From assembly GCF_030272615.1 (NCBI RefSeq), contig NC_081405.1, forward strand, positions 575,655,752-575,719,751: a stretch of 64,000 nucleotides of DNA, read 5' to 3'. Positions 10,326 through 20,582 of this stretch are shown one piece after another. The notes beneath the pieces were generated by a model, which saw only the letters and a list, made by a program, of their open reading frames with translations, was not told the DNA's origin and did no database searches. How positions within the stretch are numbered: the stretch's first letter is position 1; each line of letters begins with the position of its first letter. Both the position numbers and the translations under genes were made by a program. The DNA comes from Cryptomeria japonica (taxonomy: Eukaryota; Streptophyta; Pinopsida; Cupressales; Cupressaceae).

Positions 10326-11756
10326 TGTAGACATATAAAAATGACCATATTCCTAAATGAATATTTTATGTTCATTCCTCTATTTAATTAAATCCAATTT
10401 TATTGAATCACTTACATTCCTCTATTTAATTAAATCCAATTTAATTGAATCACCTACATTCCTCTATTTAATTAAATAAATTACTCAATTTATTCAAATT
10501 AAATTCACTAAGTCCCTTTTACCATTTAATGGGATAAATCATTTTATTCAATTAAATCCCTTCTATCCACTTTTTAATTAAATTCTAATTTAATTAAATA
10601 GTTTACCCTAAATTGAATAAATCTAATTTATTCAATTCCCCCAATCACAACCAAATTGAATTAAATTAACTTTATCTCAATTAAATCCTATTATCTCTCC
10701 ATCCACTTGCAAAATCCTACATCTCCCACCTGCCTCCTAAATCCTATTCCTAACCCCCTTCTAGACTCTTCTAATCCCTTCTAATTTAGCCTAACCCATC
10801 CTCTAAATATTGTCACATCCCTAAGCAAGGGGAAGTCACTTCTCAAACCCTCAAAGTCTTTGAAAACCATTAAAGGCTTCAACAACTTAACTTTCAAAGT
10901 CTTCCAAACCATTAATGGTTAACTCAACCCTCTAGCATGATTAAAGACTTTCTCTAAACTCAACCTCCATGTAACCCAAGGGTCTCATCAATCATTTATT
11001 TCTTTGACCATGGTTAGTCCTTAATCCTTTGCACAAGAGTTTATCCTTCCGGTAAAGCCTTTATCCATTGGATAACCCTAACCTAACCTTAACCTAACCT
11101 TCACCCTTACCTCTTAAGGTAACCATGAGGTCTTCTCAAGCATTTAATGCTTCCTACCTCTCTTCTCAAAACAATCTTATGTTGACAATTGTCAACATTT
11201 CATTGGTGCAAATTGCAAACATGGATTGAGCAACTTTCAAACTCAACCCTTGATTAACTCTTTCAATCTTGGCCATCCATCGCCATATTTTTGCTAAAAA
11301 TAGAGCTCGCATTCCTCCATTTTCAAATATGCAAGCCCTTAGTATCATACTTATTGTCAATTTTATTACATCTAGTCTCTCTCTTTGCAAATAAGAAGTA
11401 ATCTAATAATCATTTTAGATTGTTTCTTTTATCAATAGCTTAAATACATAACTAGTATATCATGTTAGGATAGTATCACTACTAATCTTGTCATCTTATA
11501 ATCTAGTTCATTTCATTTGTAGGATCATGCATAGATAGGTTGCATTCTCATGCTAACATCAACCAAAGCATCCCTCATTCTTGCATTTGTCATCCCTAAA
11601 CAATTTTGCTTAGTGATCTGAGAGCAAAGCCATTGGTTTGAGGGACCTTGTGAGATAGAGAACCATGGAACTAACCTTGGGAAGTTGAGTCATCCTTCAT
11701 GACTCCATAGCTTGCACTAAGAAGTCCTATGGGTGTGTAGACAAGCCTCTTCGAAC
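10326..11756 (+). mobile_element. Tat 3' LTR, main part
   Basis: Starts TGTAGACATATAAAAATGAC after the polypurine tract. The first ~350 bases are AT-rich with recurrent TTTAATTAAAT words. A run of CCTAACCTTAACCTAACC near 11077-11100 is telomere-like by chance. Interrupted at 11756 by Copia-1. Confidence 0.7.
11752..11756 (+). repeat. Copia-1 target-site duplication, left copy
   Basis: CGAAC just before the LTR TG; the right copy at 23333-23337 reads GGAAC (4 of 5 match). Confidence 0.55.
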
Positions 11757-12735
11757 TGTTGGCATTATGTGAACTGGTATGTGGACATAATGACATTGTA
11801 TGTTGTCATTGATGTTAATATGTTGAAGAGGTGTGAACCGACATATGTGAGAACCGGTATAACACTATGAACCGGCATTTGTGCCAAAGTGAAGAGGTGT
11901 GTTTGTTCAAGGTGAACCGACATACGGTTATGGGAACCGACACATGGAAGCATTGTATGACTACCGGTTGGTAGTCTCAACTTTAGGGTTTCTAGTTGAA
12001 GTGCTTCAAGCCTGTGTGGCTCAACCAGTGACATTGTGTGATGAGTTAGCATTGTAAAGAAGAATAGATCGTGTTGCCACATAATCCTATGTGCGTGAAG
12101 GATCTTACATGAGGGAGATTGTTTCTATCTACCTCAGGAATGTACGAAGTCTGTAAAATGGTGATAACGTGTGATGGGCTATCAACCACCATAAAATTGG
12201 TGGAAATGGAAGATGGAGAATGTCTTGAGATTGGATCAAGACTGTTGCATTTAATGCAGTGTGCTCAACGGTCAGGATTGAACTATTTGAATTCCTTAAC
12301 CTAACAGGTTTAGAGTTTAGGGTTTATGCTACCAAGCTATCTGTTTTCCTATAAGGTGAATGTTGTGTCTCTTTCTGAGGTTGTTGGCAAAAGTTGTGTG
12401 TGTGTATCCAAAAGAAGGGATACGTGATTCTTGCTAGACCAAAAGGAGAGAAGTGATACTTGCAAAGTGTAAGTGCAAAAGGTGAAGAGGAGCTTAAGCG
12501 GATCTACGTTGGCATTGAGTGTTGTTACTAGATCATTGTAATACCTATTGATCTCTAACCACCTCAACAGTTGGAAAATCCCTTAACATGGTAGCCTTAA
12601 CTGGCTTGCTATAAATCTTTCAAAGCTATTGAGTTCGAAGTCCTTTAGCTATTGAGTTCTTGAAATCCTCTAACAAGGTAACCTTTAACAGGGTTTAACC
12701 CTTAACTGGGTATTGTAGGCATCCCTTAATCTGGT
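11757..12735 (+). mobile_element. Copia-1 5' LTR, truncated
   Basis: Matches the first ~980 bases of the 3' LTR (21802 onward). It stops at about 12735, where the sequence jumps into integrase C-terminal coding. The junction shares GGTGA with the intact LTR, suggesting a deletion through microhomology that removed the LTR end, primer site, gag, protease and most of integrase. Confidence 0.75.
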
Positions 12736-13707
12736 GAACACAAGAGAAAATTTGATGCGAAATGTGATGAGGGAATATTCCTAGGATATTCCATCAAGAC
12801 CAAAGCTCTCAAGTATTTCAACAATAGGACTCAGAGAATTATGGAAAGCATCAATATAAAAGTTGATGAAACCTCTGAGAAAACTGAGGAAACTGGTAGT
12901 GAGCAAGCGGTAAACGAACCAGTTGCAACCTTATGGGAACCGGTTGATAGCCAACCGAGTACCAGTAACAATGTTCCTACACCAAGAAATGTAGATGCTG
13001 ATAATGATGGAGATGAGGATGAAGAAGAAAAGAAAGAGGAATCCATCTAGACTATTTCTCCGTATGTCAAGCTGAATCATGATCCTAATCAGATCATTGG
13101 AGATAAGGATGCAGGAATCCTTACAAGAAGAAAGGTCAGAGAAAACTCATGTATGATCTCTAAATTTGAGACTAAATTATTCAAAGAGGCACATAAAGAT
13201 GAAGACTGGATCAAGGCAATGGAAGAAGAACTTGACCAGATAGAGAAAAATGGTAGATGGTCTTTGGTACCTAGACCGGAGCATAAAAATGTCATTGGTA
13301 CCTAATGGGTCTTCGGAAATAAGCTGAATGAGGATGGCACAGTGATAAGAAACAAAGCCAGATTGGTATGCAAAGGATATGCTCAAGAAGAAGGAGAAAA
13401 CTATGGAGAAACCTTTTCTCCTGTAGCCAGATTGGAAGGAGTTCGTATGCTTCTTGCATATGCAGCTTTTAAAGGCTTCAAAGTATATCAAATGGATGTA
13501 AAATATGCATTCCTAAATGGTGTACTTGAAGAGGAGGTTTATATTGAGCAACCAGATGGGTTTTCCCTATTTGAAGATAGTGACATGGTATGTAGGCTAT
13601 ATAAAGCCCTATATGGACTAAAGCAGGCACTTAGGGCATGGTATGAACATCTGCATTCCAATCTTCTGAAGATTGGATTTGAGAGAACAAGTGAAGATAG
13701 CAATATC
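12736..13707 (+). pseudogene. Copia-1 integrase C-terminus and reverse transcriptase N-terminal half
   Basis: One frame opens with KCDEGIFLGYSIKTKALKYF (integrase C-terminal block). An acidic linker follows (12841-13050, including DADNDGDEDEEEKKEE). The copia reverse transcriptase starts near 13200: [40 protein letters not shown]. Stops are TAG 13048 and TAA 13303. Copia-2 interrupts it after 13707, before the FVDD box, which resumes at ~20606. Confidence 0.85.
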
Positions 13708-14518
13708 TGTTGGCAATATTGCATTTTAATAGACAATGAAAGATTCTTGGCATTTCAATAAGGATATTGAGAAGGTTGTTGATGATTATAGATATAACTG
13801 ATTAAAGATGTTTTACTATCTTGATATTATTATTTTGACATTGATGTCAAGAAATTGATTTCTAATTCAGTATGATGTTGCCATATCTTGAGAAGTATGA
13901 TATGAAGATTATGAAGAAGTCGGTAAAAGACACAGGAAAGAATATGATGAATAAAGGGATGAATAAGGTATTCAATGGGCAACTACTACCGACTCAGACA
14001 ATGATGAGATCATGATGTTTTAGATTGCTTTAACATCATACATATGTTGTAAAATGTAAAGGTTAATACTATATTATGTTATCAACCAAAGAACCTAGTC
14101 GGTAAACCCTAAGGAATCTAGTCGGTAAACCTTAAGGTTATCATTATCGGTTAATAAAGGCAGAATGTCTACCGAGTGAAGTTTAGTATTCACCGAGTTG
14201 TTACCGACTTGTAACCGAGCTATAATAGAATGCATTAAATATTTACATGCGGTATTTAATGAAAGAAGCTGATGAGCTGGAGCGGATCAATGATTGGTAA
14301 GACGTGGAAGAAGTTTGTTAATGAATCTAAGGCAATGGAAAGTCGGCATGATGATCTACAGCTCAGATTGAACCGCAATACCTTGGCACAAGTTCCAAGG
14401 TAGGGTAAAAAATTTTCAGATCAAAAGATGCATTGAACGTGGACAAGATTGAAGATCTGATGGCTATGATTGATCATGGGAAATGTGATCAAGGAGATTA
14501 AGCGGTTACCTAAATGTT

Positions 14519-14526
14519 TATAAATA
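14519..14526 (+). promoter_or_regulatory. Copia-2 LTR TATA box
   Basis: TATAAATA followed by AG, about 715 bases before the LTR end. It implies that the hairpin array downstream is transcribed in R/U5. Confidence 0.5.
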
Positions 14527-14765
14527 GAAAACTGTTGATAAACAATCTATGCGGGCAAGTGTATGCATAGGGATGCTACATAGTGATTACCGAGCACAGA
14601 AGCTTGAAGACCTGTTAGAATAATAGAGTATAGAAGCCCAGCAGATAGACAAGATTAGTTCTATGTCTAGATTGTATTGAACAAATAAGAATCTGCTTTA
14701 GCATTTTAGATGTGAAGTTGCAGATAGATTTTTATTACTGTTATTTTGTGAAAGTGACAGAAAAT

Positions 14766-14978
14766 CTCTTAACCGAGTGGACTTAACAGTCTTATATGTA
14801 AATCCTCTAGCAAGGTGACATTCTGATTGAGTGTTTGAAATCCTTTGACAAGGTCACTTCTAAAAAAGTGAAGATCCTAACAGATCTAAGGGAAATCCCT
14901 TAACCGGGTCACATCTAGCAATGTGTTTGTAATCTTTAATGGGATTTTCTTTTAACCGAGCATACTCTAGAAGAGTAT
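14766..14978 (+). repeat. Tandem mini-hairpin array in Copia-2 5' LTR
   Basis: About eleven short inverted repeats in succession, each with a 3-5 bp stem around a mostly 6-nt loop. Examples: CACTT(855)/AAGTG, AGATC(872)/GATCT, CCC(897)/GGG, CACAT(910)/ATGTG (offsets within 14000). Loops are CTAACA, TTAACC, CTAGCA, TTGACA or CTAAAA. The last one (ATACT/AGTAT) lies at 14962-14978. Confidence 0.75.
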
Positions 14979-15236
14979 ATTTCTTAGTGGGTCCAAAATC
15001 CCATAGTGGTTTTTCCCTATTAGGGTTTCCACGTTAAATATGGTGTTATGAGGTTTATATTGTTCATATGCTTTTGAGTTTGCATGTTTTATAGTTTTGG
15101 ATATATGACTGATATATATGTTACAGAGGATGAATCTGATGTTTTTATGGATGATTAAGTTTGTATGATTCACCCCCCCCCTCTCAACTTGTTGGCTATT
15201 GGATTTGTACTTATATTAAGTATCAGAACTATCAAT

Positions 15237-15248
15237 TGGTATCAAATC
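15237..15248 (+). promoter_or_regulatory. Copia-2 primer binding site
   Basis: TGGTATCAAATC, close to the initiator-Met tRNA complement TGGTATCAGAGC, two bases after the LTR end. Confidence 0.7.
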
Positions 15249-15298
15249 TTTGGACTCCCGAAGGAAAGTTTAAAGGCACTTGAGTTAAAGATCCAAAG

Positions 15299-15880
15299 AT
15301 GTATAAGAGGGATGCACCTAAGCTGAACAAGTCAAGTTTCTCTACATGGCAGAAAAGGATGAAGTTACATCTATCAGGAGTTGGAGAATATGTTGTATAC
15401 TATCTGGAGAATGATTTTGTCACACCGAGCACCTATCCATTGACTATGGAAGAGATAAAGGCAAAGCAAGAACATATTCAAGCAATGATTGAAATAACAT
15501 CTGCATTGATCGATTCAGAGTTTAATGATCTAGAAGGCTGCAATGATGCAAAGGCAATATGGAATAAGCTCATATCAGTATATGGAGGAGATGAACATGT
15601 TCAAAGAGCAAAAGTAGATAGTTTAAGAGGACAACTTGAATCTATGAGGATAAATGAAGGTGAGAACATAACTCAGTATAGTACAAGACTAAAGGAGATT
15701 GTCAATCAAATCAAAGGAGCAGGTGGAACTATTGAAGAAAAAGATATAACAAGTAAGTTGTTAACAACCCTTCTACCAGCTTATGCAATCCGAGTCTTAG
15801 CAATCAATGAATTGAGGTTTGTACCTAATATGCTAGTTTCCTTGGATGCTACTATTAGTACGCTACATGCATTTGAGTAA
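15299..15880 (+). pseudogene. Copia-2 Gag N-terminal part (UBN2-type)
   Basis: 193 codons opening MYKRDAPKLNKSSFSTWQKR, the WxxWKxRM-like Gag start. It continues through the UBN2-type region (AIWNKLISVYGG, VQRAKVDSLRGQLESMRI). A TAA at 15878 appears to come from a 1-nt loss: the next frame continues the protein directly into the zinc knuckle. Gag forms the particle shell and packages RNA. Confidence 0.85.
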
Positions 15881-16435
15881 GTAATTTTGATAACAATGGA
15901 TCTTCGGTAAATAATGTTGAATCTGCATTTAGTTCTTTTCATCTTGATGAATCTAATGATTACAATGAAAGAAAGTATAAGTACTCTGAAGGAGATCACA
16001 GTGGAGAAAGTGAAAGATTTCGAAAGAACATGGAATTAGTACACAAATTGTATGAAGAAATCAAAAAGCAAGAAGAGTTTGAAGCACTATTAGCCAAAAG
16101 GTTACCGAGAGGCAAAGGAAAGTATAAAGGAAAACTACCTTTGAAATGTTTCAATTGTGATAAGATTGGACATATGGCTTCTAACTGTCCTAACAAAGAT
16201 TTTACTGAAAAGAAAGATTATCAAGATGATAGACAGAAAGATAACCATTACAGAGGACACTGAGACTTTAGAAGAAGAGATAGAAAGACATGCTTAATAA
16301 CTAATGAAGAATCTAACAATGATAAATTAGATGAGACTGATATAGAGGAAGTTGTTTATGTGGCTATCAAGGATGGATCAGATGAATAAAGGTATGAAGA
16401 AAAAGCCCTAATATCTCACATAAACACTAATGATT
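15881..16435 (+). pseudogene. Copia-2 Gag C-terminus with CCHC zinc knuckle
   Basis: The frame is shifted by one from the N-terminal part. CFNCDKIGHMASNC near 16146-16190 is an intact C-X2-C-X4-H-X4-C knuckle, preceded by a basic stretch (KRLPRGKGKYKGK). Stops: TGA 16261 (CGA expected) and TAA 16387. Confidence 0.85.
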
Positions 16436-16700
16436 CTTGGATTATAGATAGTGGATGCTCACATCATATGACAGGAGATAAACACAAGTTTGTTATGTTA
16501 GAAGATTATGATGGAGGCTATGTTAGATTTGGTAATGATGCACCATGTCCGGTAAGAGGTAAAGGATCTATAACACTTCTTGATAATGCAAGATGAAATG
16601 ATGTCTATTGGGTTGAAGGTTTGAAATACAATTTGTTGAGTGTAGCACAACTAAACAACATAGGTTACCAAATAGAATTTCAAAAAGGAATTGTCAAAGT
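16436..16700 (+). pseudogene. Copia-2 protease
   Basis: SWIIDSGCSHHMT carries the catalytic D-S-G at 16447-16455, intact. The block VEGLKYNLLSVAQLNN that joins protease to integrase follows. TGA at 16594. Confidence 0.8.
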
Positions 16701-17720
16701 TCATGACAAGAATGGAAAGCTAACTGCTACCGGGACACAAACAAAAGGTAATACATTTCACTTTGACTCAACTCAGAATAAGTGTTTGCATGCAAAGATT
16801 GATGATACCTGGCTATGGCATAAGAGGTTTTGTCATATGAATTTTGATAACCTGATCAAGATAAGTAAGAAGCACAAAGTAAGAGGTCTACCTAGTCTTG
16901 AAAAACTTGAGAATGCTATGTGCCAAGGATGCCAGATGGGTAAGATGACAAGATCAAGCTTTACAAGTAAGTCTTACACTTCTAAGGGAATTTTAGATCT
17001 AGTGCACACTGATCTTTGTGGTCCTATGAAAGTTCAAAGTTATTATGGTGATAAGTATTTCATATTATTTGTGGATGACTATTCAAGGATGATGTCAGTA
17101 ATGTTTTTAAAAGAAAAATAAGAAGCTTTTCATATGTTTAAATGGTACAAGGCAAGAGATAAAAATGAAATAGGAAGACAACTGAAATGTCTTAGATCAG
17201 ATAGAGGAGGAGAGTTCACATTTGATGAATTCAACTTATTCTGTAATGATCATGGTATTAAAAGATAAGTCTCTGCACCGAGAACTCCACAACAGAATGG
17301 AATAGCTTAAAGAAGAAATAGATCTATTGTGCATTGTGCTAGAACATTGATGATTGAGAAGAAGGTGCGACAAGCATTTTGGAGAGAAGAAATAAGCACA
17401 GTTGTTTACACCTTAAACCGAGTTCAATTGAAGAAAGGTACTTTGAAGACACCATATGAGATCTCGTATGATAAGAAACCTAATGTTAGTTATTTTAAGA
17501 TCTTTGGAAGTAGATGCTATGTTCATAAAGATGATAGAAATGGCAAATTTGATTAGAAAAGTGAAGAAGGAACATTTCTAGGTTATTCTTCTAGAAGCAA
17601 AGCATTTAAATGTCTGATCAAATCATCTAACAAAATAGTAGAAAGTACAAATGTGAAAATTGATGAATTTGCAGAAAGAAATGATGAAGGAAATTTCAAA
17701 GAACTAGAAGACTATGATGA
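16701..17720 (+). pseudogene. Copia-2 integrase
   Basis: Zinc-binding region WHKRFCHMNFDNL...MCQGCQMGK (~16812-16940). Core: VHTDLCGPM, RSDRGGEF, then NGIA-stop-RRNRS at 17296-17325. The codon at 17308-17310 is TAA exactly where the third catalytic residue (Glu) is expected. C-terminal blocks are FGSRCYVHKDD and GTFLGYSSRSKAFK. Other stops at 17119, 17266 and 17554. It would insert cDNA into the genome; this copy cannot. Confidence 0.85.
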
Positions 17721-18645
17721 ATTTGTCTATGTGCAACCGAGAAGTCCTACCGAGAAAATTGTTGAAGAAAATGAAAAAAATATGTAGTTACAGAGTGATG
17801 AAGAAGATCATACAGAGCCTACCAAGCCTATATTAGCCAAGTATGTTAGAAGGCATCATGCACCAAGTCAGATTATAGGAGATAAGGATGATCCAGTGAT
17901 GACAAGGAACAAACTGAGACAGAACACATGTTTGATATCTGAATTTGAACCGAGAATAGTAAAAGAGGCATTTAATAGTGAAGATTGGATAAATGTTATG
18001 ACAAAAGAGATTGATCAAATCAAGAAAAATGACACATGGACACTAATCCCAAGACCGAAGGACAAAAATGTAATCGGTACAAAGTGGATTTTTAGAAACA
18101 AGCTAAATGAAAAAGGGGAGGTCATTTGAAACAAAGAAAGATTAGTTTACAAAGGTTATGCACAAGAAGAAGGAATTAATTATGGTGAATCTTTTGCACC
18201 TGTTGCTAGACTTGAAGGAGTAAGAACATTGTTGGCCTATGCTACTTTCAAGAACTTCAAGATATATCAAATGGATGTCAAATCTGCATTTCTGAATGGA
18301 ATATTAGAAGAAGAAGTTTTCATTAAACAACCTGAAGGATTTGTTGAAGACAATAATAAAGATCAGGTATATAAGTTGAACAAAGCTTTATATGGTTTGA
18401 AACAAGCACCAAGAGCATGGTATGAAAGATTGCACTCTTATTTGATTATGATTGGTTTTATAAGGACAAATGAGAACAACAACATGTACATGAAGAATGA
18501 TGAAAATGGAATACTGATCTCAGCCATATTTGTTGATGATATTATATTTTGTGGAAATGACTCTTTATGCAAGAACTTTGGAAATGAAATGAGCAAAGAA
18601 TTTGAGATGTCATTAATCGGTGAGATAAAGTATTTTATAGGTCTA
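17721..18645 (+). pseudogene. Copia-2 reverse transcriptase
   Basis: Blocks in order: [39 protein letters not shown] region, [32 protein letters not shown], and the catalytic FVDD at 18529-18540. Stops: TAG 17785, TGA 18127 (CGA expected), then TAG 18646. Same frame as protease and integrase. Confidence 0.9.
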
Positions 18646-19482
18646 TAGATACTGCAAATGAAAAATGAGATTTTCATTACTCAATCCAAATACATAAAGG
18701 TAATCTTGAAGAAATTTGGAATGGATGATTCAAAACCAGTAAGTACTCCTATGACTACCAACTATAAATTATCAAAGAATGATGAATCTGTATCTGTTGA
18801 TGAGACACTCTACCGATCCATGATTGGAAAACTACAATATGTTGTTCACAGTAGACCAGACATAGCACATGTAGTAGGTATAGTTGCAAGATTCTCTGCA
18901 GATCCTAAGGAAACACACATGGCAGCAATACAAAGAATTTTTAGATACTTGAAAGGCACAAAGGATTATGGCTTAGTATATCAGAAAGGAAATGATTTTG
19001 ATTTAAAAGTTTATACTGATGCTGATTGGGCAGGCAACATTGATGACAAAAAAAGCAAAAGTGGTGGAGCTTTCTTTTTAGGAGAAAGACTAGTGAGTTG
19101 GCTTAGCAAGAAACAAGGATGTGTTTCACAGTCAACATCAAAAGCTGAATATGTTGCTGCAGCATTGAATTGTACCAACATTGCATGGATCAAACAATTG
19201 TTGGAAGGTATAAATGAGAAAGTTACCGAGCTAGTAACTATATTTTGTGACAATACTAGTGCCATTAATATTTCAAAAAATCTTGTTATGCACTCTAAGA
19301 CAAAGCACATATCTATCAAATATCATTATCTTGGAGAAGAAGCTCAATAGAAGAAAGTGGTGTTGGAATATGTTAGGAAAAAGGAGCAAATAGTAGATAC
19401 CTTCACCAAGCCACTACCAAAGGACACTTTTGAATATCTCAGAAGTAAGTTAGGGGTCCTACCCCTATCCTCTACTCACTAA
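18646..19482 (+). pseudogene. Copia-2 RNase H
   Basis: The reverse transcriptase thumb and RNase H: STPMTTNYKLSKND, YVVHSRPDIAHVVGIVARF, FRYLKGTKDYGLVY, YTDADWAGNIDDKKSKSG, SKAEYVAAALNC, IFCDNTSAINISKN. Catalytic Asp/Glu/Asp residues (TDADWAG, SKAEYVA, CDNTSA) survive. TAG at 19348; the end is near the LGVLPLSSTH block and TAA at 19480. Confidence 0.9.
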
Positions 19483-19900
19483 CCGAGTTTGGTGAAAGCA
19501 TCAATCTGATGACTCTATTGAATATCTTTTGGGAGTTGATGTTGGAGTTATACACTTTAGGATGTTTTCTAAAAGTGTACTAGAATTAATACTAGAAATA
19601 ATATAGAGAATATTACAGGGAATAGGAATTGAAGACAAATGCTCTGATCGAGACTCAGTTGATACACAACAGCAGGAAATAAATTCTTACAGAAACAAAT
19701 TACGTTTTAGTTCTTTTCTTTTTGGCATTGTTGTCAAAGGGGGAGAATACCTGTGAAAGGGGAGAAGAGCAGACAATAGATTGGAAAGAACACTGAGAAA
19801 ATAGGAGAAGTCTAATGTATGGTCGAGAGCATTTTAGCGTTTCAGAATCATAGCAATTCGAATCTACTAAGGTCAAATCAATTGGTTTTGCCATTAATGC
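19483..19900 (+). other. Copia-2 3' untranslated region
   Basis: Noncoding. It contains an upstream polypurine-like copy (GGCATTGTTGTCAAAGGGGG, from 19722) about 165 bases before the true tract. Confidence 0.6.
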
Positions 19901-19913
19901 CAAAGGGGGAGAT
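19901..19913 (+). promoter_or_regulatory. Copia-2 polypurine tract
   Basis: CAAAGGGGGAGAT directly before the LTR TGTTGGC. Confidence 0.85.
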
Positions 19914-20579
19914 TGTTGGCAATATTGCATTATAACCAACAATGAAAGATTGTTGGCACTTCAATAAGGATATTGAGAAGGTTGTTGATGATTATGGATA
20001 TAACTGATTAAAGATGTTTTACTATCTTGATATTATTATTTTGTCATTGATGTCAAGAAATTGATTTTCTAATTTAGTATGATGTTTCCATATCTTGAGA
20101 AGTATGATATGAAGATTATGAAGAAGTCGGTAAAAGACACAGGAAGGAATATGATGAATAAAGGGATGAATAAGGTATTCAATGGGCAACTACTACCGAG
20201 TCAGACAATAATGAGATCATGATGTTTTAGATTGTTTTAACATCATACATATGTTGTAAAATGTAAATGTTAATACTATACTATGTTATCAACCAAAGAA
20301 CCTAGTCGGTAAACCCTAAGGAACCTAGTTGATAAACCCTAAGGAACCTAGTCGGTAAACCCTAAGGTTATTGCTATCGGTTAATAAAGGTGGAATGTCT
20401 ACCAAGTGAAGTTTAGTATTCACCGAGTTGTTACCGAGTTGTAACCGAGCTATAACAGAATGCATTAACTGTTTACATGCAGTATTTAATGAAAGAAGCT
20501 GGTGAGTTGGAGCGGATCAATGATTGGTAAGCTGTGGAAGCAGTTTGTTAACGAATCTAAGGCAATGGAAAGTCGGCAT
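19914..20579 (+). mobile_element. Copia-2 3' LTR, truncated
   Basis: Collinear with the first ~650 bases of the 5' LTR, with one extra 23-bp repeat unit (three at 20298-20366 against two at 14091-14137). It stops at AGTCGGCA(T), where Copia-1 reverse transcriptase resumes; about 870 bases of LTR, including the hairpin array, are missing. Confidence 0.8.
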
Positions 20580-20582
20580 ATC

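Larger units (their letters stand above)
1..11756 (+). mobile_element. Ty3/gypsy Tat-lineage LTR retrotransposon, 3' part (5' LTR and gag lie outside the window)
   Basis: Domain order is protease, G-patch, reverse transcriptase, RNase H, a second archaeal-type RNase H, integrase, spacer, antisense gene, polypurine tract and LTR. A double RNase H and an extra antisense gene between integrase and 3' LTR are known of the plant Tat lineage (Ogre/Grande/Retand relatives). The 3' LTR begins at 10326 and is broken at 11756 by Copia-1; its last ~44 bases resume at 23338-23381. All coding parts are disabled by stops and shifts. Many stops read as TGA for CGA or TAG for CAG/TGG. Confidence 0.85.
13708..15234 (+). 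mobile_element. Copia-2 5' LTR
   Basis: Begins TGTTGGCAATATTG and ends with ATCA before the primer site. It has two 23-bp repeats (14091-14137) and TATAAATA at 14519-14526. A mini-hairpin array is at 14766-14978, a larger hairpin near 15004-15032, and a C-rich tract at ~15172. About 1.53 kb, similar in layout to the Copia-1 LTR. Confidence 0.85.
13708..20579 (+). mobile_element. Copia-2: nearly complete Ty1/copia element nested in Copia-1
   Basis: 5' LTR, primer binding site, gag, pol, polypurine tract and a shortened 3' LTR are all present in order. Reading frame is conserved over most of pol. The two LTRs differ by very roughly 6% over the first 190 bases as counted by eye. Confidence 0.9.

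Noticed and set aside
11070-11105. CCTAACCTTAACC run resembling telomeric repeat
   Set aside because: Irregular and inside the Tat LTR.
15166-15182. C-rich tract as a possible functional motif
   Set aside because: Also found in the other two related LTRs near their ends, so noted as a family trait, but too simple to assign a role.
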